Under the pieces are notes generated by a model, which was not told the DNA's origin, did not search any database, and saw nothing but the letters and a program-made list of their open reading frames with translations. The position numbers were made by a program, and so were the translations under genes. DNA of 64,000 bases, from assembly GCF_002091985.1 (NCBI RefSeq), contig NZ_MKKX01000024.1, positions 62,001 through 126,000 of the forward strand. The letters run 5' to 3'. Source of the stretch: Rhodococcus sp. 1163 (GTDB lineage Bacteria > Actinomycetota > Actinomycetes > Mycobacteriales > Mycobacteriaceae). Numbering within the stretch: the stretch's first letter is position 1; every line of letters begins with the position of its first letter. Shown piece after piece: positions 21,196-30,348 of this stretch.

Positions 21196-21226
21196 GGGCC
21201 TGCCATCGTTCCGGTAGACCTCAACG
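21190..21226. terminator. Shared hairpin covering both stop codons of secA and the convergent gene
   Basis: CGTTGAGG (21190-21197) pairs with CCTCAACG (21219-21226), with an inner CTGCC/GGTAG stem. The secA stop (21193-21195) lies in one arm and the stop of the opposing gene (21221-21223) in the other, because both genes end in the same CGTTGA. It probably serves both directions. Confidence 0.55.
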
Positions 21227-21793
21227 GATCCTGACCGAGGTGACCGTCCAGCCCGAGTGTCGCGCAGTCTTTCGATACTCGAGGCGGGCGGCCACCGCAA
21301 AGATGCGCGGTCCGCGGGCATAGGTGCCGAACACCTCCGCGGAGTTCTTCGCGCATCGACTCACGTGCACCCGTCGTAGTGACGCGGCGCCGAGACTCTG
21401 GCCGGGTGGCTGCGAATTCACAAGGGTTTTCAGCGACTCGACAACAGTGGGGGTGAACAAGGCGCCCAGCCTGGCCGTTGTTCGGCGTCTGTCGAGAATC
21501 TCCAGGATCAGTCGCAACGCGTGTTCTGCACCGCGCTGTGCGTCTTCGGAAGCCTGACGCTCGGCTGGGGTTACGACATTCGATCCAGGTGTGCCCCCGT
21601 GAGCGTGGTTGCCGAGACTTCGCTGGAAGGGGCGACGTCGCCGGCCCGACTGGCTGCCGGCGTGTACTTGCGCGAGATGGTGGTCGAGACGATTTCTGGC
21701 GTGTACGGCGGCACTTCCCGAGGCTGTCGGCGGCTCGAAAGGGCGGGCGTGCGAAAGGAATGTATGACGGTTCGGCACAGGTAGGTTGTCCAT
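21221..21793 (-). CDS. Rv3235 family protein (DUF6459-like)
   Basis: 190 residues, function unknown, found beside secA1 in mycobacteria and relatives. The first 70 residues are basic and low-complexity. The conserved part starts at TPAERQASEDAQRGAEHALRLILEILDRRR and continues through RRVHVSRCAKNSAEVFGTYARGPRIFAVAARLEYR to WTVTSVRIR. No membrane segment or catalytic motif is visible. ATG 21793 (MDNLPVPN) is chosen over an in-frame ATG at 21826 because GGGA lies 9 bases upstream. It ends head-on with secA. Confidence 0.7.
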   Translation of the reverse strand: MDNLPVPNRHTFLSHARPFEPPTASGSAAVHARNRLDHHLAQVHAGSQSGRRRRPFQRSLGNHAHGGTPGSNVVTPAERQASEDAQRGAEHALRLILEILDRRRTTARLGALFTPTVVESLKTLVNSQPPGQSLGAASLRRVHVSRCAKNSAEVFGTYARGPRIFAVAARLEYRKTARHSGWTVTSVRIR

Positions 21794-22000
21794 TTTCTTG
21801 CATCCCTTACGTCGCGGTATATGCATCCTCTAGTGAAAGAGACGGAACCGGAGGCCGTACGGTTCCACTGGTGTCTTTCGCGCAGCAGGTAGAAAAGGCT
21901 GTAGCGTTTTGCTTCATCCAAGTTCGATCGACATGGCCGATTCGAGTGTCGGGCAGAACCAGCAGGTACCGGCGAACGGAAACGGGGAGCAGGATTCGCG

Positions 22001-23452
22001 ATGGCGACAAGGCTGACTACGCAGGATGCGTCTTTCTACTTTCTCGAGGCCAGCAGCACGCCCATGCATTTGGGATCGTTGGCTACCTTCCGCACACCGC
22101 GCAGCGGTTTCAGTTATGAGAATTTGCTGGAGCTTGTCGAGGAGCGTCTGGTTCTCGTGCCCCGCTATCGGCAGAAGGTTCGCGAGGTCGCATTCGGGCT
22201 GGCGCGCCCGGTATGGGTCGACGATCCGGACTTCGACATCACCTACCACATTCGTCGGTCTGCGTTACCGAAACCGGGTTCCGATGATCAGCTTCACGAT
22301 TTGATTGCCCGGCTCACCTCCCGACCCCTGGACCGAACACGTCCACTATGGGAGATGTACCTCGTGGAGGGGTTGTCCAAAAACAGATTCGCCATCTTCA
22401 CCAAATCGCATTCTGCTCTCGTGGACGGAGAGATGGCACTCGAGCTCGGTCAAGTCATCCTCGACGCGAGCAAGAGCCCCCCTGCCATGGCCGAGGAACT
22501 GTGGATGCCGGCACGCGAGCCCAAGGACACGACACTCGTCCTCGATGCCATCACCGAGATGATCGTTCGCCCAAGTGAAGGCATCGAAGCCGTCCGAGAT
22601 GCGTTCCGCGGGATCACCGACGTGGCGAGTGAGGTCGTTGCCGCGACGGGCAAAGTGTTTTCCGCCGTGCGCACGGCGGCGCAGGTTGCTCCCGCCAGCC
22701 CGCTGAATACTCCGATATCTCGGAATCGTCGGTTTGCGGTGGCGAAGACAGAACTGTCCGACTATCGAAAGATCCACACCCGATTCGGTTGCTCGATCAA
22801 CGATGTCGTACTCGCTGTGGTGACGGGTGCATTGCGCAACTGGCTTCTCTCGCGCGGCGAACCGGTGACCGAGTCGTCGACGGTTCGGGCGTTGGTGCCG
22901 ATGTCGGTGTACGTCTCGAACGAAGGGGCAGGACCCGTCGAGCACGCTGCCAGGCTGACCGGTGAGCCCGAAGCCGAGGTGCCGCGCAGCGAAGTGGCGT
23001 CGTTTCTCGTGGACCTGCCGGTCGGGGAGCCCAATGCGGTCGTCCGGCTGTCCCATATTTCTCATGCGACCGAAGCTCATTCGCGACAGTCACCCGGCGT
23101 GACGGCCCAAACCTTGATGCGGATTTCGGGATTTGCTCCGGCCAGCTTGCATGCCATGGGCGCGCGAGCGGGTAGTCGGCTTTCGAAGCGACTGTTCAAC
23201 CTGATCATCACCAACGCTCCGGGACCGCAGTTTCCACTCTATGTGGGTGGAGCGCGCATGCTGGAGATGTACCCGGTGTCCCCGCTCTTCGAGAATCAGG
23301 CCCTCAGTATCGGTCTGACGTCGTACGACGGCTCCGTGTACTTCGGGCTGAACGCCGACCGGGGTGCGATGCCCGACGTCGACGTAGTGACAGCACTGCT
23401 ACTCGAGTCTCTCGAAGAGCTGATCGATGCCAGCAACGAGTCGAGAGTGTGA
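22001..23452 (+). CDS. Wax ester synthase/diacylglycerol acyltransferase homologue with altered active site
   Basis: WS/DGAT (Tgs/Atf) family protein, 483 residues from ATG 22001, corresponding in position to Rv3234c. Family features: LTTQDASFYFLEASSTPMHLGSLA at the start, RQKVREVAFGLARPVWVDDPDFDITYHIRRSALPKPG, PLDRTRPLWEMYLVEGL, and the C-terminal NLIITNAPGPQFPLYVGGARMLEMYPVSPLFENQALSIGL. The catalytic HHxxxDG appears as HSALVDG (H137, S138, D142, G143), so the second histidine, thought to be the base, is serine. The protein may be inactive, moonlighting or use another mechanism. Activity should not be assumed. The 174-base gap upstream (21827-22000) is the promoter region. Confidence 0.85.
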   Translation: MATRLTTQDASFYFLEASSTPMHLGSLATFRTPRSGFSYENLLELVEERLVLVPRYRQKVREVAFGLARPVWVDDPDFDITYHIRRSALPKPGSDDQLHDLIARLTSRPLDRTRPLWEMYLVEGLSKNRFAIFTKSHSALVDGEMALELGQVILDASKSPPAMAEELWMPAREPKDTTLVLDAITEMIVRPSEGIEAVRDAFRGITDVASEVVAATGKVFSAVRTAAQVAPASPLNTPISRNRRFAVAKTELSDYRKIHTRFGCSINDVVLAVVTGALRNWLLSRGEPVTESSTVRALVPMSVYVSNEGAGPVEHAARLTGEPEAEVPRSEVASFLVDLPVGEPNAVVRLSHISHATEAHSRQSPGVTAQTLMRISGFAPASLHAMGARAGSRLSKRLFNLIITNAPGPQFPLYVGGARMLEMYPVSPLFENQALSIGLTSYDGSVYFGLNADRGAMPDVDVVTALLLESLEELIDASNESRV

Positions 23453-23463
23453 GGAGTTCTACT

Positions 23464-23988
23464 GTGAGGGTGTACATACCGGCGACGGTCGCGATGCTCA
23501 GGACGCTGGTGGCAGAGGGTGAACTCCATCCGGTGAGCCGGACCGCATTCGCGGTGACGCCGTCCCTACGAGAGGCGTATTCCTCGGGTGACGACGAGGA
23601 GTTGGCCGAGGTCGCAATGAACGAGGCCGCCAGGGCGTCGTTGCGGCTCATCGCCGCAGGCATCGAGGACGAGACCGATGCCGGGGTAGTGGACGGGGGA
23701 GTGGTGCATCGACGAGCGGTCATTGCCGCGGACGTCGAGGACCCGACGCTTCGTCCCGATCTCGACGACGCGGTCGTTCGGTTGAAGAACCCATTGCGCA
23801 TGGACGAGGTGGCGTCGGTTCACCTCGATCTGGAGGGCGCGGAGGAAGCGGTCGGAAAAGCTGTCGCGGTAGTCGACGCGGCCGACGTCGGTGATCCCGA
23901 CGCAGAGTTCGTCCTCGGCGATGCCGAAGACCACATTCTGGCGTGGTACGCGACGCAGGAATTGCCGTTCTTGCTCGCGTTGCTGTGA
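23464..23988 (+). CDS. DUF6912 family protein (Rv3231c-like)
   Basis: 174 residues from GTG 23464 with GAGGAG 8 bases upstream. It starts VRVYIPATVAMLRTLVAEGEL, with conserved AFAVTPSLREAYSSGDDEELAEVAMNEAA and a segment RRAVIAADVEDPTLRP. The end HILAWYATQELPFLLALL is also typical. Function unknown; no membrane helix or motif seen. It is 11 bases after the DGAT homologue and probably cotranscribed, as in mycobacteria. Confidence 0.78.
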   Translation: MRVYIPATVAMLRTLVAEGELHPVSRTAFAVTPSLREAYSSGDDEELAEVAMNEAARASLRLIAAGIEDETDAGVVDGGVVHRRAVIAADVEDPTLRPDLDDAVVRLKNPLRMDEVASVHLDLEGAEEAVGKAVAVVDAADVGDPDAEFVLGDAEDHILAWYATQELPFLLALL

Positions 23989-24027
23989 CGGCGGTGTAAC
24001 CCACGTCGCTTTTGCGTTTCGTCAACC

Positions 24028-24061
24028 TACGGTAGCGTAACTTACAGCAACGTACCGTTGC
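24028..24061 (+). promoter_or_regulatory. Composite operator 1: TACG-N4-CGTA plus GCAAC-N5-GTTGC
   Basis: Two palindromes about 20 bases apart: TACG-GTAG-CGTA (24028-24039) and GCAAC-GTACC-GTTGC (24047-24061), ending 13 bases before the reductase start. The same pair occurs before the second desaturase. Together they look like binding sites for a dimeric (for example TetR-type) regulator of the desaturase system; the regulator is unknown. Confidence 0.6.
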
Positions 24062-24074
24062 CTCGAGCGAGGGG

Positions 24075-25202
24075 ATGACCAACCGGATGGACCTCAAGAA
24101 GTGGCTGGAAGCCCCTGCTGCGGACGTATCTGCGCCCAAGCGGCCCAAGCTGAACATGCTGCGCGGAGCGTTCACCAGGATCACGACCCCCTTGCTACCC
24201 GACGATTACCTGCACCTCGCCAATCCGTTGTGGTCGGCCAGAGAGCTGCGCGGACGCGTCGTGGAAGTGAAGCAGGAAACCGCCACCGCCGTGACGCTCG
24301 TCATTCAACCGGGGTGGGGCTTCAATTTCGATTACAAGCCTGGCCAGTACATCGGCATCGGTCTCCACCTCGGCGGTAGGTGGCATTGGCGGTCGTATTC
24401 GCTGACGTCACCGCCGAACTGGGACGAAAAGCGTATTTCGATCACCGTGAAGGCGATGCCCGAGGGTTTCCTCTCCAGCCACCTGGTCGGTGGAGTCCCA
24501 CAGGGCACCATCGTTCGACTGGCCGCGCCGAAAGGAAATTTTGCGCTTCCGACGCCACCTCCGGACAAGATTCTGTTTCTTACGGCCGGTAGTGGCATCA
24601 CGCCGGTGATCTCGATGCTGCGTGCGCTGGATCGCCATGGAGAATTGTCGGACACCGTGCACATTCACTCGGCACCTACCGAGGACGAGGTCATGTTCGC
24701 GGACGAACTCTCTGCCCTTGCCGAGGCGCATCCACAATTTCATTCGCATATTCAGCTGACACGGTCCGATGGCAAGTTCGCACTCGCGTCGCTCGACGAG
24801 CTGTACCCGGACTGGCGTACCCGGGAGACATGGGCGTGTGGTCCCGCTTCTCTCCTCGAAGAGATCGAGCGCGTGTGGAAACACGAAGGGTTGGAAGACA
24901 AGCTTCACCTCGAGAGATTCGAGATTTCGCGCGCTGACACTTCTGGTAAGGGCGGAACGGTGACGTTCGCCAAGTCGGATCGTTCCACTGAGGTCGACGG
25001 CGCGACGAGTCTGCTCGAGGCAGGCGAAAATGTCGGTGTGCAGATGCCTTTCGGCTGCCGGATGGGGATTTGTCAGACCTGCGTGGTTCCGCTGACTGCA
25101 GGCCATGTCATCGATCTCCGCTCAGGCAAACAGCACGGTGAAGGTGATCGAATTCAGACGTGCATCTCGGCCGCAGCCGGCGACTGCACTCTCGACCTGT
25201 AA
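24075..25202 (+). CDS. Ferredoxin-NAD(P)H reductase partner of acyl desaturase (Rv3230c-like)
   Basis: Electron donor for the membrane desaturase (Rv3230c with DesA3 in M. tuberculosis). 375 residues. An FAD domain with RSYSLTSPP (about 117-125) is followed by an NAD(P)H domain with [17 protein letters not shown] and [15 protein letters not shown]-terminal plant-type ferredoxin carries ligands C328, C333, C336 (CRMGICQTC) and C363. ATG 24075 starts right after the composite operator; ATG 24087 is an in-frame alternative. It lies 132 bases upstream of the first desaturase on the same strand. Confidence 0.9.
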   Translation: MTNRMDLKKWLEAPAADVSAPKRPKLNMLRGAFTRITTPLLPDDYLHLANPLWSARELRGRVVEVKQETATAVTLVIQPGWGFNFDYKPGQYIGIGLHLGGRWHWRSYSLTSPPNWDEKRISITVKAMPEGFLSSHLVGGVPQGTIVRLAAPKGNFALPTPPPDKILFLTAGSGITPVISMLRALDRHGELSDTVHIHSAPTEDEVMFADELSALAEAHPQFHSHIQLTRSDGKFALASLDELYPDWRTRETWACGPASLLEEIERVWKHEGLEDKLHLERFEISRADTSGKGGTVTFAKSDRSTEVDGATSLLEAGENVGVQMPFGCRMGICQTCVVPLTAGHVIDLRSGKQHGEGDRIQTCISAAAGDCTLDL

Positions 25203-25334
25203 ACACCTGTGCGCTGCGGGGCAGCACATCTACCTCTCAGTATCTTCGGTTATTATTCGACTAGGCGCTCCGTCGCCTGACAGACATTCGGGCTAAGCCA
25301 TCAGTGCTAGGCCCAGGACCCCTGGAGGACCACG

Positions 25335-26624
25335 ATGGCCATTTCGGACATCAAGGAGTTTGCTCACCTGACCGAAGCCGATATGGAAGCCTTCGGACGC
25401 GAACTCGACGCGGTACGACGTGATATCGAGGACAGTCGTGGCGCCAAGGATGCCGCCTATATCCGCCGGACCATCCGGGTGCAACGCAGTTTGGAGCTCG
25501 GAGCTCGAATTGTTCTGTTGGGCAGCAAGTATCGACCCGCTTGGTTAGCCGGAACAGCGATGCTCAGCGTTGCAAAGATCATCGAGAACATGGAGCTCGG
25601 GCACAATGTGATGCACGGGCAATGGGATTGGATGAACGATCCGGAGATTCATTCTGTCTCGTGGGAATGGGATCAGACGGGGCCGTCGGAGCAGTGGAAG
25701 CGAGCGCACAACTACTCGCATCACACGTACACGAATATCGTCGGAATGGACGACGACATCGGTTTCGGCATTCTCCGTATGACTCGTGACGAGCCATGGA
25801 AGCCGATCAACCTGATTCAGCCCTTGGCCAACGTTCTCCTTGCCATGACTTTCGAGTGGGGCATCGCCCTGCACGATCTCGATGCGAAGAAGGACCTCGA
25901 CGGCGAGACGAGTCTGCCGTTTTGGAAGTCGGCGTCCAACCGACAGTTCGGCCGCAAGATCGCGCGTCAGGTAGGCAAGGATTTCGTTCTCTTTCCCGCG
26001 CTGACCGGCCCCGCGTGGAAGTCGACTTTGACTGCCAATGCGACGGCGAATCTCGTGCGCAACCTGTGGACGTACGTAGTGATCTTCTGCGGACATTTCC
26101 CCGATGGTGCAGAAAAGTTCACCATCGGCCAGTTCGAGAACGAGACTCGCGCCGAGTGGTACATGCGGCAGATGCTGGGAAGTGCGAACTTCGAGGCGGG
26201 CAAAGTCATGGCATTCATGTCGGGCAACCTGTGCTATCAGATCGAGCACCACATGTTTCCCGATCTTCCGAGCAACCGGTACGCGGAAATCTCCGAACGC
26301 GTTCACGCGCTCTGTGAGAAGTACGACCTTCCGTACACCACGGGCTCGCTGGGTAAGCAATACCTGTTGGCGCTTCGTACCATTCACAAGCTTTCGCTTC
26401 CGGACTCCTGGTTGCGGGCTACCTCCGACAATGCCCCCGAGACGAGCTCTGAGCGACGTTTCCGCACGGGCGAGCATCCTGCCGTCCATGCGCTCCGAAT
26501 CGATCCGATGACCGGTGAGCGGCGAGGACTTCGTTCGGCTATCGCCGAAGCACGGGTCACCCTTCGGAACGCAAAAAAGGAAGCCAAGCGCCAGGCGAAG
26601 GCACTGCGTAGCGCAAAGGGCTAG
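25335..26624 (+). CDS. Membrane fatty acid desaturase, DesA3 type, copy 1
   Basis: Di-iron acyl-CoA (stearoyl type) desaturase making monounsaturated acids, 429 residues. Histidine boxes: HNVMH (H90, H94), HNYSHH (H125, H129, H130) and the late QIEHH (H305, H306). Hydrophobic segments flank 70-95 and 225-245. MAISDIKEFAHLT starts at ATG 25335 with TGGAGG upstream. The C-terminal tail is basic (KKEAKRQAKALRSAKG) and 15 residues longer than in copy 2. The 132-base upstream gap lacks the composite operator found before the reductase and copy 2. Most likely cotranscribed with the reductase. Confidence 0.9.
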   Translation: MAISDIKEFAHLTEADMEAFGRELDAVRRDIEDSRGAKDAAYIRRTIRVQRSLELGARIVLLGSKYRPAWLAGTAMLSVAKIIENMELGHNVMHGQWDWMNDPEIHSVSWEWDQTGPSEQWKRAHNYSHHTYTNIVGMDDDIGFGILRMTRDEPWKPINLIQPLANVLLAMTFEWGIALHDLDAKKDLDGETSLPFWKSASNRQFGRKIARQVGKDFVLFPALTGPAWKSTLTANATANLVRNLWTYVVIFCGHFPDGAEKFTIGQFENETRAEWYMRQMLGSANFEAGKVMAFMSGNLCYQIEHHMFPDLPSNRYAEISERVHALCEKYDLPYTTGSLGKQYLLALRTIHKLSLPDSWLRATSDNAPETSSERRFRTGEHPAVHALRIDPMTGERRGLRSAIAEARVTLRNAKKEAKRQAKALRSAKG

Positions 26625-26640
26625 TGAGTTCACTCACACC

Positions 26641-26673
26641 TACGCGCGCGTAACCTACGCAACCGTAAGTTGC
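26641..26673 (+). promoter_or_regulatory. Composite operator 2: TACG-N4-CGTA plus GCAAC-N5-GTTGC
   Basis: TACG-CGCG-CGTA (26641-26652) followed by GCAAC-CGTAA-GTTGC (26659-26673), in the 113-base gap between the two desaturases. It aligns with the element at 24028-24061 over about 35 bases (CCTACG-N4-CGTAAC, then TAC, then the second palindrome). It should give copy 2 its own regulated promoter. Confidence 0.6.
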
Positions 26674-26737
26674 GGTACGGTCGTTGCAAGAACGTGTACG
26701 AAGTGCACCTCGACGACTGCCAGGAGGGCCGTATCCT

Positions 26738-27982
26738 ATGGCGATTTCGGAAATCAAAGAATACGCACATCTGACCGACGCCGACGTGGAAGCGCTCGGA
26801 GTCGAACTCGACGCGATTCGTCGAGATATCGAGTCTTCGCGGGGCGAGCGTGATGCGAAATATATTCGCAATACGATTCGCTTTCAGCGCGCCCTCGAGA
26901 TCGGTGGTCGTGCAACCCTTTTCGCGAGCCGCAAGCGTCCCGCCTGGTTGCTCGGCGCGGGACTGCTCGGCGCCGCAAAGATCATCGAGAACATGGAGCT
27001 CGGGCACAATGTGATGCACGGGCAATGGGATTGGATGAACGACCCGGAGATTCACTCCACCTCGTGGGAGTGGGACAACACCGGACCGTCCGCGCATTGG
27101 AAGCAGACCCACAACTACATTCATCACAAGTACACCAACATCCTCGGTATGGACGACGACGTCGGTTACGGGCTGCTGCGGGTGACTCGCGATCAGCGTT
27201 GGAAGCCGTTCAATCTCGGTAACCCGGTGTTCAACCTGCTGCTGCAGCTGTTCTTCGAGTACGGCGTCGCAGCCCAGCACCTCGAACTGGGCAAGGTTGC
27301 CAAGGGGCGTATTCCGCGCGAGGAGTTCGTTCAGAAGCGCCGCGAGGTTCTCGAGAAGGTCGGCAGGCAGGTCGTCAAGGACTACGTGGTGTACCCGGCT
27401 CTGACCGGTCCCGCGTGGAAGTCGACGATGACGGCGAATCTCCTTGCGAACATGATTCGCAACGTGTGGACGAACACCGTCATCTTCTGTGGTCACTTTC
27501 CCGACGGCGCCGAGAAGTTCACCAAGTCCGACATGGAGGGTGAGACTCAGGGGCAGTGGTACCTGCGTCAGATGCTCGGCAGTGCGAATTTCGACGCAGG
27601 CCCCGTCATGGAGTTCATGAGCGGAAACCTCTGCTATCAGATCGAACACCATCTGTTCCCGGATCTTCCCAGTAATCGTTTGCGGGAGATCAAGGTTCGC
27701 GTTGTGCAGCTCGCCGAGAAATACGACTTGCCGTACACCACCGGATCGATCGGCAAGCAGTATCTGTTGTCGTGGCGAACAATCGCCAAGCTCTCGCTGC
27801 CGAACAAGTATCTTCGGGCTACCGCGGACGATGCACCGGAGACAGCATCCGAACGCAAGTTCGCCAATGAGCCTGCGGGTCTGCTGACCATCGATCCCGA
27901 GACCGGGAAGCGTCGTGGCCTTGCAACGGCGATTCGTGAAGCCAGGAGGTCCCGCGGTCCGTTCGGGCGAAAAGGTAAGTGA
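26738..27982 (+). CDS. Membrane fatty acid desaturase, DesA3 type, copy 2
   Basis: Paralogue of the preceding gene, 414 residues from ATG 26738 (MAISEIKEYAHLT, with AGGAGG upstream). Boxes are HNVMH (H90, H94), HNYIHHKYTN and QIEHHLFPDLPSN. The longest differences are in the stretch around 165-205 between the second and third boxes and in the shorter C-terminus. A 68-base stretch encoding the first box is identical in the two genes. Which copy is the functional DesA3 equivalent cannot be told from sequence. The open frame begins earlier at 26684 but the ribosome site and paralogy fix the start. Confidence 0.9.
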   Translation: MAISEIKEYAHLTDADVEALGVELDAIRRDIESSRGERDAKYIRNTIRFQRALEIGGRATLFASRKRPAWLLGAGLLGAAKIIENMELGHNVMHGQWDWMNDPEIHSTSWEWDNTGPSAHWKQTHNYIHHKYTNILGMDDDVGYGLLRVTRDQRWKPFNLGNPVFNLLLQLFFEYGVAAQHLELGKVAKGRIPREEFVQKRREVLEKVGRQVVKDYVVYPALTGPAWKSTMTANLLANMIRNVWTNTVIFCGHFPDGAEKFTKSDMEGETQGQWYLRQMLGSANFDAGPVMEFMSGNLCYQIEHHLFPDLPSNRLREIKVRVVQLAEKYDLPYTTGSIGKQYLLSWRTIAKLSLPNKYLRATADDAPETASERKFANEPAGLLTIDPETGKRRGLATAIREARRSRGPFGRKGK

Positions 27983-28004
27983 AGTAATACTTTCGGTTCG
28001 ATAC

Positions 28005-28046
28005 CACGAACGACGTCTGGTGATCTACTGCCAGGCGTCGTTCGTG
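28005..28046. terminator. Bidirectional hairpin between desaturase 2 and rsgA
   Basis: CACGAACGACGTCTGG (28005-28020) pairs with CCAGGCGTCGTTCGTG (28031-28046) with one G-T wobble and a 10-base loop. The 3' arm is the last coding part of rsgA and its stop lies in the loop, so the 5' arm is an inverted copy of the gene end. Confidence 0.7.
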
Positions 28047-29017
28047 CGTACGGCCTCGAGAAGACCGCGAACGGCGCGGACGCGACGGGCGGCGTCACCG
28101 GTCAAATCATCGAGCGCACACTCGGGATCGGCGGGAGGTCCGAGATGGGTGCACCCTCGCGAGCACTCCTCGACGGCGTCGGCCAGGTCGGAGAAGGCAG
28201 CCACGACGTCGTGCGGTGAGATGTGCGCGAGGCCGAAAGATCTGATTCCCGGGGTGTCGACGACCCATCCGCCGCTGGGCAAGGGCAAGGCAATCGACTG
28301 CGTCGACGTGTGCCGTCCCTTACCTACGCCCGATACGACGCCGACGGCGCGATGCGCATCGGGCACGAGTCGGTTGACGAGGGTGGACTTTCCGACCCCC
28401 GAATGCCCGATCAGTGCGGTCAGTTTGCCCCGCAACGTTGCCGTCAGCTCGGTGAGATCCTCGCTTTGGCCGGCGAGAACCACAGGCACGTCCAAATCGG
28501 CGAAAGATGCGGTGAAATCGGTCGGATCCGCCAGGTCGCTCTTGGTCAGGCACAGAATCGGTGACAGACCGCCGACGTAGGCCGCGACCAGTGCGCGCTC
28601 GACGAAGCCGGTGCGCGGCGGCGGATCGGCCAGCGCAGCGACGATGAGTAGTTGCTCGGCGTTGGCGACGACGACACGTTCGAAGGGATCGGTGTCATCG
28701 GCTGTACGGCGGAGCACCGTGCGACGCTCGGCGACGCGGACGATACGAGCGAGGGTATCGACCTTGCCGGTCAGATCTCCAACGATGTCGACGTCGTCTC
28801 CGACGACGATCGGAGTTCGCCCCAGTTCACGTGCACGCATGGTGACGACGGGCCGGTTCGGGTCACCTCCCAGAACGCATCCCCACCTGCCTCTATCGAC
28901 CGCCACGACCATGGCCGATTCGGCATCGGCATGTTCGGGCCGGGTCTTGGTCCGAGGTCGTGAGCTTTTTCCCGGACGTATGCGTACGTCCGATTCGTCG
29001 TACCGGCGCGGCGTCAG
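28025..29017 (-). CDS. rsgA: Ribosome small subunit-dependent GTPase A
   Basis: Circularly permuted GTPase assisting 30S maturation. An OB-fold N-terminus ([21 protein letters not shown]) is followed by G4 LTKSD, the P-loop [15 protein letters not shown]3 [10 protein letters not shown] and a C-terminal zinc knuckle [16 protein letters not shown]. Homology begins at [13 protein letters not shown], which follows directly on a CTG at 29017 that overlaps the aroA stop as CTGA. No ATG, GTG or TTG exists there in this frame. The nearest upstream conventional start is GTG 29074, 60 bases inside aroA and without homology; the first internal ATG ([10 protein letters not shown]) would lose conserved residues. 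About 330 residues from the CTG. Confidence 0.88.
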   Translation of the reverse strand: MTPRRYDESDVRIRPGKSSRPRTKTRPEHADAESAMVVAVDRGRWGCVLGGDPNRPVVTMRARELGRTPIVVGDDVDIVGDLTGKVDTLARIVRVAERRTVLRRTADDTDPFERVVVANAEQLLIVAALADPPPRTGFVERALVAAYVGGLSPILCLTKSDLADPTDFTASFADLDVPVVLAGQSEDLTELTATLRGKLTALIGHSGVGKSTLVNRLVPDAHRAVGVVSGVGKGRHTSTQSIALPLPSGGWVVDTPGIRSFGLAHISPHDVVAAFSDLADAVEECSRGCTHLGPPADPECALDDLTGDAARRVRAVRGLLEAVRTNDAWQ

Positions 29018-30342
29018 GACATGGTCCCGTCGGTCTCGAGGTGCGACTGCGAACCGGCGAGCATGTCGGACCACAGGGTCTCGAACCCGGGCAACGTCTT
29101 CGCCGTGGTGCCGATGTCGTCTACCTGCACTCCGGGTACACGCAGTCCGAGTATTGCGCCCGCCGTTGCCATTCGGTGATCGGCGTATGCCTGCCAGAGT
29201 CCGGCGGTGAGGGGGACCGGCGTGATCTCGAGACCGTCGGCGGTTTCGACGGCTCTTCCGCCGAGCCTGCCGATTTCGGTTGCGAGTGCTTTCAGCCGAT
29301 CGGTTTCATGGCCGCGTAGATGGGCGATCCCGCGAAGCCAGGACGGTCCATCGGCGAGCGCTGCCAGTGCTGCCACTGTCGGGGTGAGCTCGCCTACCTC
29401 GTGTAGGTCGATATCGATGCCGTGCAGCACATCCGGTCCCGACACGACGAGGGTGCCGTCGTCGAGTTCGACCTCGGCGCCCATGGACCGAAGTATCTCG
29501 CGGATCGCATCGCCCGGTTGCGTCGTTGCGACCGGCCACTGGGGTACGCGCACTTCACCGCCGGTGACCGCAGCTGCGGCAAGAAAAGGTGTGGCGTTCG
29601 ACAGATCCGGTTCGATGACCCAGTGCACCGGGGCAACAGGCCCCGGGTGGACACGCCAGGTATCGGCGTCGCCGCTGTCCTGGGGGGTGTCCACTCGCAC
29701 GCCGGCCTGCCTGAGCATGTGCACCGTCATATCGATGTGTGGCATCGACGGCACCGGCTTGCCTATGTGATGGATGGTGATGCCGTCGTCGAATGCTGCA
29801 GCGGACAACATGAGACCGGACACGAACTGCGAGGACCCGGATGCGTCGATGCTGACGACGCCGCCACTCAGGCGCCCAGTGCCCGTCACGCTGAACGGGA
29901 GTGAGTCACCGTCCACCTGCGCGCCGACCGACCGTAAGGCTCCCAGGATGGTATCCAGAGGCCGCGAACGGGCCTGCTCGTCACCGTCGAAGAAGACTGC
30001 ACCGTAGGCGAGCGTTGCGAGCGGTGGAACGAACCGCATGACGGTTCCGGCGAGACCACACTCGATCGAACAACCGTGCAGTGTACCGGGAACGATGTGT
30101 AGCTCGGTCGGATCGTCTTCGTCGATGTCGATCCGTACCCCGAGATCACGCAGAGCGGCGATCATCAGATCGGTGTCTCGGCTCCGCAACGTTCCCGACA
30201 CCGTGGACGGCCCGGTGGCAAGAGCGGAAATGATCAGTGCCCGGTTCGTCATGGACTTGGATCCGGGCAGGATCACCGTTGCATGTACGGGCTCTGTGGT
30301 CGACGGCGCTGTCCAGGTGCTCACGTCTTCATCTTTGCGCAT
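29014..30342 (-). CDS. aroA: 3-phosphoshikimate 1-carboxyvinyltransferase (EPSP synthase)
   Basis: Joins PEP and shikimate-3-phosphate in aromatic amino acid synthesis. 442 residues. The start [18 protein letters not shown] carries the substrate-binding Lys and Ser. [13 protein letters not shown] corresponds to the conserved LGNAGTAxRPL region, [16 protein letters not shown] to the S3P-binding serines, and [15 protein letters not shown] plus [16 protein letters not shown] to the C-terminal active site. ATG 30342 has GGAG 9 bases upstream; GTG 30324 (VSTWTAP) is an alternative matching the mycobacterial start. It lies between ybaK (6 bases away) and rsgA (4-base overlap), an apparent three-gene operon. 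Confidence 0.95.
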   Translation of the reverse strand: MRKDEDVSTWTAPSTTEPVHATVILPGSKSMTNRALIISALATGPSTVSGTLRSRDTDLMIAALRDLGVRIDIDEDDPTELHIVPGTLHGCSIECGLAGTVMRFVPPLATLAYGAVFFDGDEQARSRPLDTILGALRSVGAQVDGDSLPFSVTGTGRLSGGVVSIDASGSSQFVSGLMLSAAAFDDGITIHHIGKPVPSMPHIDMTVHMLRQAGVRVDTPQDSGDADTWRVHPGPVAPVHWVIEPDLSNATPFLAAAAVTGGEVRVPQWPVATTQPGDAIREILRSMGAEVELDDGTLVVSGPDVLHGIDIDLHEVGELTPTVAALAALADGPSWLRGIAHLRGHETDRLKALATEIGRLGGRAVETADGLEITPVPLTAGLWQAYADHRMATAGAILGLRVPGVQVDDIGTTAKTLPGFETLWSDMLAGSQSHLETDGTMS

Positions 30343-30348
30343 CGACGT

